DNA of 64,000 nt from Glebionis coronaria. Taxonomy: Eukaryota; Streptophyta; Magnoliopsida; Asterales; Asteraceae. Below the pieces are notes generated by a model. The model saw only the letters and a list, made by a program, of their open reading frames with translations, was not told where the DNA came from and searched no databases. The position numbers and the translations under genes are program-made. Below are positions 48,022 through 60,522 of the stretch, in pieces (position 1 is the stretch's first letter; the number at the start of each line of letters is the position of its first letter). The DNA lies in assembly GCA_025667525.1 (NCBI GenBank), contig CM046874.1, positions 282,272,880 to 282,336,879 on the forward strand. Direction: 5' to 3'.

Positions 48022-51000
48022 GATAGTGGATGCTCTATGCACATGACGAGGAAGGAAGATTATCTGACAAATTTTATCCCCATTAAAGATGGTGACAAAG
48101 TGTACTTTGGAGGTGGATATGGAACTATCACTGGCAAGGGCACTCTTCTCACCAACAATTTGCGTTTTGAAAACGTGTTTCTGGTAAAAGAACTTGACTA
48201 TAATTTGTTTAGTGTATCACAGGTATGTGATAACAAAAATAAGGTTCTTTTCACTGATACTGAATGCTTGGTGTTGAGCAAAGATTTTAAAATAACAGAT
48301 GAGAAATTCATTGATTATAGAACACCTAGGCATAAGGACATTTATAATGTGAATCTTAATGGAATTAGGATGAATAATAATTTGTCATGTCTTTATGCTA
48401 AGGCTTTAGTTGATGAGAGTAATCTTTGGCACAGAAGATTAGGGCACATTAATTTTAAAAATATAAATAGACTTGTGAGACATGGTTTAGTTGATGGTTT
48501 GCCTGAAAAGGCTTTCCACAATGACCATTCTTGTGTTGCATTCCTCAAAGGCAAACAGCACAAGGTCTTATTTAAGTCTAAACCAGTGCATTTTAGTTCT
48601 AAACCTCTTCACTTACTACATATGGACTTGTTTGGTCCAACTAATATAGAAAGCTTAAATGGTAAATCCTACTGTTTTGTCATCACTGATGATTTTTTTA
48701 GATTTACTTGGACTTTCTTTTTAGCTTTGAAGAGTGACACTGCTGATACTTTTATTAACTTTATTACCCAAATAGAAAAGAAGTCTGGTAATGAGGTTAC
48801 GATACTTAGAAGTGATAATGGTGGTGAGTTTAGAAATAAGTTATTAGATGACTTTTGTGCCAAGAGAGGGATTACTAGACAATTTAGTGTAGCTAGAACC
48901 CACAACAAAATGGGGTAGCTGAGAGAAAGAATAGAACCCTCATAGAAGCAGCCAGGACTATTTTGGCTGATGCTCACTTTCCCATTTCTTTTTGGGTTGA
49001 CGCTGTGAATACAACTTGTTATGTTCAGAATAGGGTATTAGTCAACAAGATTCATAACAAAACACCTTATGAATTACTTTGGGGGAGGAAACCTAATATT
49101 GGTTTTCTTAAACCTTTTGGATGTCATGTAGTTGTGTTGGACACTAGTGATGCCTTAGGTAAGTTTAGTGCTAAAGGTGATGAAGGCTACTTCATGGGTT
49201 ATTATGTGCAGAGTAGAGGATATAGAGTTTACCTTAAGAAAGAAAAACGTATACTTGAAAAAGTACATGTTAGGTTTTTAGAGAGTAAACCTAGTGATCC
49301 TGAACGTGGTCCAAATTGGTTATTTGACTTGGAACCTCTATCTAGGACATTGAATTATATGCCTGTTACTAATCCAAACATTGTGAAGGTGACTTCAAAT
49401 GTTGTGGAAGAACCAGTTGTTGATATTTCAAGTAAACAGGTTGATGAAGATGTTGGATCACAAGCAAACAAAACAGCACCCATACTTGAGTATGTTACCA
49501 CTCCCATATGGACAGATGCATTTGCTGCTGTTGCTGCTGCTGGAAAGGAAAAAGGTGGTCCCCAAGTATCACCAGTTGAAAACATGCATGATCCTTCAGG
49601 CGCTAAAAAAGGAAATTATGGCGCTGACAAGACAAATTCAGGCGTTGATGGCTCAAACGTTTACAACTTTGGTTCAGGCGTTGACAGATCTTTTCACCAT
49701 CTTTTCTCTTCCAATAATTTTGAACAAGGTGAACCTTCAAACAGTCATGGAGGGGTTCATTCTGAAGAGGATCTTGGTAACTTGGAAGATGAGATTGAGG
49801 ACAACATAATTATTGAAGGAGGAGTGCTTACTTCTACAATCAAAAATCATCCTCCTTCTCTAATTATTGGTGATGTGATGAATCATGTGTAAACTAGAAG
49901 GTCTCATCAAAATCATGGAGGATTTATTTCCAATATTCACAAGAAGGTTGATACCCCTCTTATTCAAGCATGTTTGTTTGCATGTTTTCTGTCACAACAG
50001 GAACCCAAGAAGATTTTTGATGCTCTCAATGAACCAAGTTGGGTGGAAGAAATGCAGGATGAGCTTCACCAATTTGCTATTCAGGATGTTTGGGAGTTGG
50101 TTTATTGTCCCTGACATGTCAGACCTATTGGGACAAGATGGGTTCTTAGGACCAAAAAGGATGAGAGAGGAATTGTGGTCTGAAAAAAGGCACGTTTAGT
50201 GGCACAAGGATATACACAAGAAGAAGGAATAGACTATGAGGAGGTCTTTGCACCTGTTGCAAGGATTGAGGCTATAAGGATTTTTCTAGCCTATGCTTCC
50301 TGCATGGGATTTACAGTCTATCAAATGGATGTGAAGAGTGCTTTTCTTTATGGCATAATTGTAGAGGAGGTTGATGTCATGCAGCCTCCTGGTTTTGAAG
50401 ATTCAGAACATCTAGACAAGGTGTATAGAGTGAAGAAAGCTATGTATGGACTTCATCAAGCTCCAAGAGCATGGTATGGCACATTGTCCACCTATCTGGT
50501 GGAAAATGGATTTAAAAGGGGCACCATAGACCAGACCTCGTTTACAAAGAAGATTGGTAAGGATTTCTTACTTGTACAGGTCTATGTGGATGATATCATC
50601 TTTGGCTCTTCTAGTCCAAAGATGAGTGAAGATTTTTCCAAACTCATGACAGACAAGTTCAAGATGAGTGCAATGAGGGAGATGAATTTCTTTCTAGGGT
50701 TACAAGTACAATAGAAAGAAGATGGTATCTTCATCTCTCAAGATAAATATGTAGAAGAAATCTTGAAGAAGTTTGGCTTTTCTCCACATGAGAAACGGGC
50801 TAGCACACCTATGGATAGGGAACACCCCTGGGAAAAGTTGGAGATGGAAAAGAGGTGGATGTCAGGCATTATAGGTCAATGATTGGTTCATTGATGTATC
50901 TTACAGCTTCAAGACCTGACATTATGTTTGCTGTGTGTGCATGTGCACGCCATCAAGTGACTCCTAAAGAGTGTCATCTTCATGCTGTCAAGAGGATTTT

Positions 51001-51594
51001 TAGGTACCTTAGGTGTTATCCAGACCTGGGATTATGGTATCCAAAAGATTCCCCATTGGAGCTTATTGCATATTCAGACAGTGATTATGGTGGTGACAAA
51101 TTTGATAAAAATCCACAACTGGTGGATGCCAATTTCTTAGGAGTCGATTGATATCTTGGTAATGCAAGAAATAAACAGTGGTGGCCAATTCTACAATTGA
51201 AGCAGAGTATGTTGCTGCAGCTGCTTGTTGTGGACAAGTCTTATGGATTCAGAACCAGCTGTTGGATTCTGGGTATAATTCCATGCATACCAAGATTTTT
51301 GTAGACAATAACAGTACTTTATGCATTATTAAAAATCATGTACATCACTCTAAAACAAAACACATAGAAATTAGACATCATTTTATAAGAGATTATTTTG
51401 AAAAAGGTTTAATACAACCAGATAGGGTTGACACAGAAGAAAATGTGTCTGATTTATTAACTAAACCTTTTGATACTAGAAGATTTCAATACTTGGTAAC
51501 AAGTATTGGAATGATCAATCTTACTTATTACGTGTTTTGGGAACTTATTGTAGAAGTATGTACAAGATATGCATTGTTATTGGTCTTTATATAA
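48022..51594 (+). pseudogene. Copia-F pol
   Basis: Protease active site D-S-G-C-S-M-H-M-T at 48022-48048. GAG-pre-integrase domain (LWHRRLGHINFKNINRL) at about 48424. Its zinc site has CVAF where CxxC is expected. Integrase core MDLFGPTNIESLNGKSY to LRSDNGGEF (48623-48830). A one-base deletion near 48899 shifts the frame, and the rest continues at 48963-49892. Reverse transcriptase at 50199-50714 has [11 protein letters not shown] and the intact catalytic YVDDIIFG (about 50583). RNase H at 50855-51594 has SDSDYGGD, EAEYVAAAACCGQVLWI and TKHIEIRHHFIRDYFEKG. Several frameshifts and stops (49890, 50711, 51149) prevent a full product, but each domain is easily readable, so decay is moderate. Confidence 0.92.
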
Positions 51595-52712
51595 AATTAG
51601 ATTTTCCACTTTATTTGTCTAACGCTGACAAAGGTTATTTTAACGCTGAAAAGTGTTAAATTGACGTTGTCAGCAACATGTTAGTTTTGTGGTTTTTGAT
51701 CTAGTTATGCAGGCGTTGTTAGCATTGTACAATTGGATACAAAGTTGCTTATGGATTCTTGGAGCATTATTGGAGCATGTTTCAGTTTATGGATGATGGT
51801 TGGAATATTTATATTCCTATCTTGACATAAATTTTTATTACATGCATATTATTTGGCAACTTATGTATCATAGTTTAAGGAGAGGTTTAGGAACATTTTT
51901 AGGACTTTTTAGGTATTCTTATAATACTCTTATCACAATTCTAGATTGTGTCCACTAGTGAGTATGACTTAGTTTACTAACTCATGAGGCACTGTAGCAT
52001 GCAAAGTTGATATACTATGCACGCTGCCAAGACTTTTTGGCCTAGAATTGGATGTGGTCTGTTGGGAGACTTGGGTATGATTTTTATTGGGCTTACCTGG
52101 GAAGTTACAAAGGATTTTATGAGATAACTTCACTGTTATGGACTTTGGTTAGCAAGGGACACTAGAGGACTGTTATGTCTATCTTGCTTAAGCAAGTGTG
52201 TGTGATTGGACAATGCTTGCCACCCTATAGTAATTTTCAGTTTATAGGTTATCTTCACTAGGATAAATCACTTTGTTTAGGTCCTTTTTCATTTTTATTA
52301 TTTTTATTTTTGGACGTTGACAGATTTATTTCCAAACGTTGTTGTGACCAATTTGGACCTTGACATGTCTTTTTCTAACGTTGACAAGAATATAGCCGTT
52401 GGGCGTTGATGGGTTATTTTTTGACCGTTGACACTCATTGGGTCCTACCCAGTTGTTATTTTTGACGAAAATTGGGGCCGTAATTTTAGGAGTTGGTAAC
52501 TTTTAATTAATGAACAAGATAAGTTATTTTCTTTTCAAGATTTTCATCATTATATTTTAAAAATAACTGCCTCATTTTTTACCAATCACATGTGCCTACC
52601 TCTCCTATATATTTGGCTCCTTCTTTTTAAACAGGGTAATTTCATATTCTTGTCTAACAAATTTTTCTCCTATATTCATCTTTCATAATCTTTCACACAA
52701 CTTTCTACATCA
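51595..52712 (+). other. Copia-F spacer between pol and third ORF
   Basis: About 1.1 kb with no frame. It carries the element motif in clusters at 51623-51680 (AACGCTGACAAAGG, AACGCTGAAAAG, GACGTTGTCAGC) and 52313-52430 (GACGTTGACAG, AACGTTGACAAG, GCGTTGATGG, CCGTTGACAC). The end (52540-52712) resembles a promoter or leader: CTCCTATATATTTGGCTCC near 52603, then a C/T-rich and AT-rich leader before ATG 52713. This suggests separate transcription of the third ORF. Confidence 0.6.
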
Positions 52713-55700
52713 ATGGTGCCTAAGTTTAAACCAAGTGACTTGGTATTGGGATTTAGGAGTCAGCATAACATGGTTGCCTATTTGGAGGCTGATGATGCTC
52801 TGTTTCCTGAATATACTTAGATGGTGGCGTATTTGAATGCATCCCATTACGTTATGCACTTTCTCATGCTCCTCTTATCCCTGTCACTCATATTAAACAT
52901 TTTTGGAACACTGTTAGTTCCTCAACGCTTAATAATGTGACTACATTAACTACTATTGTCCATGGGTGTCCATGGGTGGTTACTGAAGCCTTGGTTCGCC
53001 AGGCTTTGCATCTTAATGATGCGGACGGTATAACCACTCTACCCATTGGTGAGATAGAACAGGGACTTCAAGCTTTGGGGTATCCTTTCCCTGAAGAGGG
53101 TACTTTAAATAAATATAATAAACAGGAATTTCCCCTAGCTTGGAAGTACTTAATACATGTCATACTTCAATGTTTAAGTCCCAAAAGTACTGCACATAAT
53201 GAAATTAACAGATCTATTGGTAGTGCTATTGTGTGTATTGCTAATGGGCAAAAGTATAATTTTTTTAAACTGATTTTTGATGGCATGTGTAAAAACAAGG
53301 GTAGCAAGATGACTCTGGCTTACCCAAGATTTTTACAAATGATTTTTGATGAACAAAGGTATTGCACCAGGGATCATGATGATTTTTATGCGATCCATGT
53401 GCAAAAGAAAGTTATTTTTAGTAAGATGAATTCACCCCCTCACAAAAACTTACCCCTTACCCAAGCCATGTTTGCTGTTATTGCAGCAGCACAACCTCAA
53501 CCTGACCCACAACCACAGCTTGACCCATTACCTGAACCATCACCTTCACCTCAACATATGGAACTTGACCAAGATCCCTTCGACGCTGACACATTAAATG
53601 TTGGCGTTGATACTTCAAATCCAAACGTTGACACCTTTCTACAACAGACCCAAACACCCCTTAACCTTCAAACTACTACCCAATCCACATCATCTTCTTC
53701 ACCCCCAGACTTTAGGATGGAAAAACGCCAAAGGACCATTGTAGTGTTCTCCTCTGGTGGGCCTAGCCATGTTGCATAGAGAACCACCACCACCAGTGTG
53801 GTTGGTGATATGGGTGAGGCTAGGACTATTAGTACTTGCTTAGATGCAGGCCAAGCCAGTCCTAACATCATTAAGACCTCATCTATGCCCCATGACTCTA
53901 TTTTAGGAGGTCAAATCCCCACTCTAGAGGAGGGCAGATTGGAACCATTTACAATGTTGGAATTGACGGCTGTCTGCATTAGCTTGCAAATGCAAAATTC
54001 AGACCTGGTACATACTGTCTCTAATCAAGGCCTTGAACTCAAGCAATTGAGGGAGAGGATTGTTGTTTTAGAAACTGTTGAGGCTAGGAGGAGGTAGACA
54101 AGAGTCTTTTCATCAGGGGAGGATTCTTACAAAGGGGAGGAAGCTGCTACAGAGCCCATTAATTTAAGTGACAAAGGCACACATGAAGCTGCTACAGAGC
54201 CAATTGATTTGAGTGGCAAAGGATGATATGATGGATAATCTTTGGGTGTGGCTGAAGCTCTTACAGATTTGAAGAAGCAACAGGTTTTGATGTCTCTTTG
54301 GTTACTCCTACAAATTTGAATTTGTCCTTTACAGAAATGATGGAGCAGTTCACAAGAAGCGCTGACAAGAGTAAGGTGAGCATTGATAAGCAGATTTTGG
54401 CGCTGACAAGCCAAGCGCTGATAAGAGTAAGTTGGGCGTTGACACACAGGTTTTGGACGTTGATAGACCTGCAGATATGGTTGATGTATTCCAGTCATCA
54501 GTTATCATCAAGGAAGTGTCTTCACAGGTACCATCATCATCTTTACCCATCATTGATACATTAGATAAGGGTAAAGGAATTATGGTAGAAACAGAGGTTC
54601 CCAGGGATGCAGCACAAGTAAAATTTGATTCAATATTGGCTTCACAAACTATGGAACAAGAAAGGAAGCAGGTTGTTGAGTCACCATTTGTGGTTACTTC
54701 TGAGGAACAAGAAGGAAGTAATGATGAGAGCACAGATTCAAGTGTTATGATGATTGAAGAACCAGAAAGACTTGAATATGGTTATGTGTTGGCAAGGGAA
54801 AAACTTGCAGAATTGAAGTTGAAGGTAGATTATGATATGCCAGAAGTTTCCCAGATGTACTTTGCTTGGGAGAAAAAGATCCTGGAGAATCCAGATATGT
54901 CTTTATCAGATCAGATTTAGGGGTTGGAGATTCTTCTCAGGATTCAAAAGGATTGCCATGTAATCCTAAAGTATAAGGCCAGTAAAGTTTTCTCACAGTC
55001 TAAGAGAGAAAGAAGGGAGCTTTATTATATGTTGCTTAGATGTCATCAAGGAGGTTGGACTTTTCAGAAGTTGCAAGAATTATACTTTGATGAATTGGAG
55101 TATAAGGCTTATCCTATTTGGGCAAGAGTGCAAGAGATGAACACTATCATACTTCTTTCAGATGAAAGGAAAGAAGAACTTGCAGAGGAGATGGAGATTC
55201 AAAGGGCTATGATTGTTCCAAGACCATTGAAGAAGGGAGTTCCACTTGAGTTTCCTTCATATTTGAATAGAGTGAATCCCAGTGAAGCTGTTATTAGAAA
55301 GAGTATTAAGCTCTCACCCATGGAAGCTTCACATATGGTAAAAGTATTACCTCATGATTCCAGAAACCCTATCATTAGTTATGAAGAAGATGTAAGTGGG
55401 TTTTGGATGATTGGCAGATATGGGAAAGAGGTACATACTTTTACTACTCTTACGTCTTTGTTTGAAAGTTTGGATAGAGAAGACTTGGCAGACCTTTGGA
55501 GGTTACTACAGGCCGAGTATGAGACTGAAGCACCTACTTCAGTCAATGGAATAAAGCTTTGGTCATCATCAAGAGAATGTGTGCACCAGATGAAGAAGAT
55601 CCAGTTTGGAAGGATCTTGAGGATGATATCAGTGGACTTCAGTGGCGTCTATATTCTGGAGCTGGTGTGTATCATTTGAGTTCTACAAAATTTTCTGAGT

Positions 55701-55879
55701 ATCTTCTTGTGGATGCTGAGTATCCTATGTCCAAAGAAGTTTTGGAAAAGATGAAGACAACACAGCTGGAAATTGACTACTCAAGTGACGTGGCCAAAGA
55801 TTTGATTAGATATGTTTATTTCCAATTTGATAGATTTGTAAGAATCCTCCTAGTTCTTAGTTTTTATTCAGAAACTTGA
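52713..55879 (+). pseudogene. Copia-F third ORF (env position), function unknown
   Basis: ATG at 52713 (MVPKFKPSDLV) starts a reading frame with TAG at 52818 and a frameshift before 52937. The main open stretch 52937-53779 (280 codons) holds a conserved-looking globular domain (HGCPWVVTEALVRQALHLND; PLAWKYLIHVILQCLSPKST) and a Pro-rich tail. The same frame continues to 54097 with a coiled coil. A further frame gives 54432-55679 (acidic linker, then a helical C-terminal domain including WTFQKLQELYFDE) and 55559-55879 ends it. I see no signal peptide or transmembrane segment, so an envelope role is not supported. The N-terminal domain resembles proteins widely annotated in Asteraceae Copia elements, whose function is unknown to me. 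Confidence 0.75.
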
Positions 55880-55898
55880 TTACTAGAGTAGATATCAA

Positions 55899-55912
55899 GT
55901 TTAGGGAAGGAT
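55899..55912 (+). other. Polypurine tract of Copia-F
   Basis: GTTTAGGGAAGGAT immediately before the 3' LTR, purine-rich after the first bases, at the expected priming position. Confidence 0.6.
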
Positions 55913-56437
55913 AGTTGGGAATTAAATGTAGTCAATACACTTGGACGCTGACAAGAGCAATATGGACGTTGTTAAGAAGAAATCAAGCGTTGACAGGACG
56001 AGCGTTGACAGGAAGAAGTCAAGCGTTGATAGGAAGAAGTCAAGCGTTGATAAGAAGAAGTCAAGCACTGATACAAGACTTAGTCTACACGTATTATGTT
56101 TCTAGTATGTTTCTAGTAAAGATATGATCAACAATGTATTTCTTATGTTTATCTTTACATAAAATAGCTGATACGTAGACTCTTGTACAAGGCTCCTTAT
56201 TATATAAAAGGAGGCCTTTAGGTTTTAGTTTAATATACGTTTTAACACTTTCATTGTACGCAACTTCGATTTATCAATCAAAGTGAAAGTTTGGTTTATA
56301 TTGTTTATGTGTTCTTGTTTAAGTATTAATTCCTCATAATACTTGAAGTGTTACATATACAACAAAGTTTCTCTACGTGTTTAACTTGATTTAATCTCGT
56401 TTGCACAAGCTAAATCGATCTAAGTTTGGGATCAACA
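55913..56437 (+). mobile_element. Copia-F 3' LTR
   Basis: 525 bp ending GGGATCAACA. The first base is A where the 5' copy has T (TGTTGGG). Motif copies at 55945-56075. TATA box TATATAAAAG (56200-56210) is followed by a small inverted repeat AAAGG/CCTTT. The R-U5 region ends before the GACTA target duplicate (56438-56442). Confidence 0.85.
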
Positions 56438-57078
56438 GACTATCTTTTGAAAAACGTATTTCCAACGATCTCCCCCTAAGGGAGGTCACACTATTTTACA
56501 AAATCTTAAACCTAGCATACTATGCTTGAGTCTTCGATCTTGTTCTTGTGAATATGTTGATGAGATCTTTGACTTTAGTCTTGAACATGTTTCCTTGCCT
56601 TGACCTTGTGCATTCATCACTTGTGAAATTTGCCTCCTCGTGACTTCATGTTCCACATACTTACACCTTTATAAATTCTTGAGAGCTTCGGAGCTTGATA
56701 TAGTGGAAGACTTGACTTTTAGGCTCTCTTGAATTTGTTGAAGTATTAAGTGCAGAAAGTATAAGCATGCGTGGGTGACTTCTTCTCGGATACCGCAATG
56801 CTACCTTCTTGTTACCCTGCATAAGACAATTAGCAACAAAACAAAGACACGGGTGAAATGTCTTTGAACATTTCAAACTAATTAGGTAGCATTTTACCTC
56901 CGATCGGTGAAGACCGTTGGACGATATTAAATATCGTACTTGTGACAGGTAGTTTTAAATAAGAACCTCCTTTACAAGATTTCATGGGTAAACCCGTTCT
57001 CTTTATTCAACCGTCCAAAGCTGACTGCGACCATAAAGAGTGAATCATCTGGATAATATTTTCCGCATGATTTGAATC
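56438..57078 (-). other. Copia-D 3' untranslated region, right piece (antisense)
   Basis: The minus-strand continuation of Copia-D. A second copy of the LTR-start/polypurine junction lies at about 56451-56488, then noncoding sequence that on the minus strand is A-rich like the region before the Copia-1 3' LTR. One short minus-strand frame (56661-56876) is not recognised. It is cut by Gypsy-C at 57079, so Copia-D gag is not visible. Confidence 0.55.
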
Positions 57079-60000
57079 TGTGACAATCCGTCAATTTATG
57101 GTTGATATTTTACTCTCAATATTTATTTGAAAACATTATTTTAATGTTACATTATGAACTTACTTATTTTTGGGAAGTAATTTGGATTTACGTCTTGAAG
57201 TAGCGTCGACTACGTCTAAACCGGAGGATTCTACGTTTCGTGCTTACGTTTACATACACCGTTTTTGTGACAGTCCGACATTTCAGAAAATAAATTTATC
57301 CGTGAATATTATTTTGGAGTATTAAATTTGTGTTAGTTCATAAACTCACAAATTTACGAGAAGAGATTAGGAGTTACGATTTTATTTTAACGTCCTGTAC
57401 GACTAAACCGGAAACCCTAGGAATTACGTATTTACGTTTTCGAACTCCGTTTTTTATGAGACAATTTTTATTAGATTCGTTTTGTGCCGTTGATTCATAA
57501 GTTATAAAAACGTTTTTCGTAAAACGACCCGAGGGCACGCAAATCGAGGAAACTAGAATCGAGGAGTAACCGTAAATAAATGGAGACAAGTGGGATACTT
57601 GTCCCACCCCCACTCAAACCGGCCTAACTTAGCTACCACACCACATTTGGTGTCAAGTGTAAGCTAAGTAGCTTACACATGTCCTTAGCTTAGCATGTAA
57701 GCTTACAACATCTCAAAACCACTAGCAACTTACCACTCTTCTCATTTCTCACATGCAAAACAACCACAATTTCTCTCATCTCTCCATATATGTCATCCAC
57801 TTCACCTCCATCGAACACCATCATTGATCAAATTTAACCACAAAATCCTATGTTATTCATACATATGTTGAAGCCCTTTTGAAACCCTATTGATTGATGG
57901 TGATTATAACATCCAAGGAGGAGTTCCCATGGAGTCTTGGGGCTGATTTTCCACAAGGTGTTCATGAAGAATGGTGGTCTTGAAGATGGTCATGGTTATC
58001 CACAAGTTTCTCCATCAAAATCCATGTCCAAATCATAACCTACATCAACTTGGTGGTATAAAGATTGTACTCCTCATCTTCTTGTTATTTTGATTTTGTA
58101 ATCATGTATTTTATTTCCTATTGTATATGTATATGATGATTATATGATGATAAAAGTATTGTGTGGGGATTTGGTGTTGATAATCATGGATAAAAATATG
58201 AAAAACTATAAGTAAAAATGGGTTAATCTTGCTTAATTTAGATGGCTGTATAAAACAGTAAAGAATCATATGGTAAACTAGTAAAATAACTTTAATAAAT
58301 TGATATACAGTAAGCTATGAGTCTTGTACACATGTGAGAGTTGGCCATGCAATGGAATCATTGTAATGAGTGAGATATGATCAAAACAAGTTTAAAGTAC
58401 AAATCTAAGTTCACTGTTTTGGACGATTTTTAGAAAATACTTAGAGGATGATTCAACAGTAGCTATAGAAGAGTTAAATGGAGCACATATCATGTAGTTT
58501 ATGTGATAAAAATTTGAGCTTCTATCTCCATATAGAACTCTAGATATGGCAGTTTTGGTGAACATGAAAATAAAAATCATATTTTGTAAATTAAAGTATA
58601 ATAGTATTATATAAGCACTCAACTAAAAATAGTATAAAATGTGAATTAAAACCCACTAACTTATATAATACATTTATATAAATATGTAAAATGATAAATA
58701 AGTGGACATCTTATAAAAATGGTAACTTGTTAAGTTTTATAAGTTATAAAAACTATAAACATGATTTTTACGACTTTTTCGGCTATTACCGTAAAATTAA
58801 CGTTTTTGCTAAATAAAACTTAGACGGTTGGACCCGTCTAATGTAAACTTTATAAAACTCATATACTGATATATAAATATATATAACAAGTAAAAACCGA
58901 TAACACCCGAACTATATAATATACGGACATTAACGGGCTACGTTAACGTTATTGGACTAATAATACAACAAAATGGACTAAAACACTTATAAACTTATTT
59001 ATTGGGCTTAACTCATTTAGGCGCAACTTGTAAAGTGTAGATACTGATAATATAAGTATAACATGGATTATTACAGGTTAAAGAACTTATAATAAGTTAT
59101 TGGACTTAAAACACGTAAATAGGTAAAACTAGTAAACTAGTATAAAAGTTATCGACACATAACACTAAAATGAGTAAACGAGAATATGTAAACCAACTTG
59201 ATCATCATATATATATAATCATCATATTTATACATAATTGTTATTTTTATAAAGTCATTGGACATGAGTCTAAGACGAGTATTATTTGTCTAGGTTTCCG
59301 TGATTGAAGCACGTACCGTACGTCCGAATTGCCGATAACCCGCCTTCCCACATCAACGTGAGTTCATAGCCTCGCACTCTTTTAAATGTTTTTATGAAAT
59401 GTTTTATAAACCCGCGAGGGAGATAACATGTTAGTTTTTATAAAATAGGACACCATTTTTCCCGATTGTTTGTTTATTGATTTGGACCCGAATGATTGAA
59501 TGACCCGATTGTATGACCCGATAAATGATTAAAGGACCCGATAGATGAAATTAAATGGATTATTAAAGTTAGGTTATGTCACTAAAAGTCCCATTAGCAT
59601 GAATTGTGAACTACCGGGATTTGGTAGACGCTTGTGCATATAATAGTACTATTTGGGGACGATCACCCCAGTTCGCGCCTTGACGGTTGATCCCCGTCGT
59701 GCCACATTGATTGGTAAGCGAATTTATGTATGAGAAGATTTCCATAGCGTGACCTTTGTGACGACACGCTACTTTAGATGGGCAAATTGAGTATCGGGTT
59801 AGCTACCCGTTGTTGGTTTAGTAAGGTAACAATGTCATGCGGCTTTATAATAATCGAACTAACGAAATACTACTAGACGCAATGAATTACGATGTATTGC
59901 CTGACTAGCAATACAGGGTCATACTATTGATATTATGTTCGTGTTTTGGTTTTCATAACCATATTCATATAACGGTTTTTATTTTCATACAATGTCATAA

Positions 60001-60507
60001 GACGTATTGTATGATGTTTTTACGATATTGGCTCATATAATGATTTTTAAGGCAAACGCCTATATTATGATTTTGATGAAGATTTGTATAAAATGACTTT
60101 GCATATTTTATGGCCTATTAAAATGATTTGTACAAAAGGATTTTCAGTAATAATTTTATACTGATATTATATTGATGGATTTTATTAAACTCTATGAATT
60201 CACTCGGCGTTATCGCTGACCTTTTCTTTTAACATGTTTTATCTCAGGTACTTGAAGGTAATTCTCGGGAAGACGACAAGAATTCATGGCCCGCACCTAA
60301 ATATTTATTTCCATTCAAATACTTTGTAAAACTTGTATTAAATATAATGACTTGGGACCTATGTAAATTTGATATTTGTGAATGGAAATGCTTTATTATT
60401 AAATGACGCGAATTTTTATGCGTTGTCTATGATGTGAGTAATGTGCTATCCTGTAACACCAACGAGTATTCCGCTGTATTGAGTTGTATAAATTTGGGGG
60501 TGTTACA
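57079..60507 (+). mobile_element. Gypsy-C 5' LTR
   Basis: 3429 bp, TGTGACAATCC to GGTGTTACA. Collinear with the Gypsy-A LTRs but clearly more diverged around 57590-58110, where the palindrome cluster is replaced by other text. It has the same terminal duplication (57079-57265 and 57266-57445) and the same conserved GTACCGTACGTCCGAATTG block (59310). No gene is seen. Confidence 0.9.
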
Positions 60508-60510
60508 GTT

Positions 60511-60522
60511 TGGTATCAGAGC
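60511..60522 (+). other. Primer binding site of Gypsy-C
   Basis: TGGTATCAGAGC, an exact complement of the initiator-methionine tRNA 3' end, three bases after the LTR. Confidence 0.92.

Larger units (their letters stand above)
46298..56437 (+). mobile_element. Copia-F, Sirevirus-like element with extra 3' ORF
   Basis: A 10.1-kb Copia element. A truncated 5' LTR (46298-46513) is joined straight to gag. Gag, protease, integrase, reverse transcriptase and RNase H then follow in Copia order, then a 1.1-kb spacer, a third long ORF (52713-55879) and the 3' LTR (55913-56437). The target duplication is GACTT/GACTA with one mismatch. The primer site and gag N terminus are missing. Post-RNase-H ORFs and long 3' regions are features of Sireviruses. 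The motif GCGTTGACA/CGCTGACAAG recurs along it. Confidence 0.88.

Noticed and set aside
49355..49585. Minus-strand frame rich in Ala/Thr/Ser within Copia-F
   Set aside because: It lies opposite the readable integrase-RT linker with its in-frame motif repeats and is a shadow.
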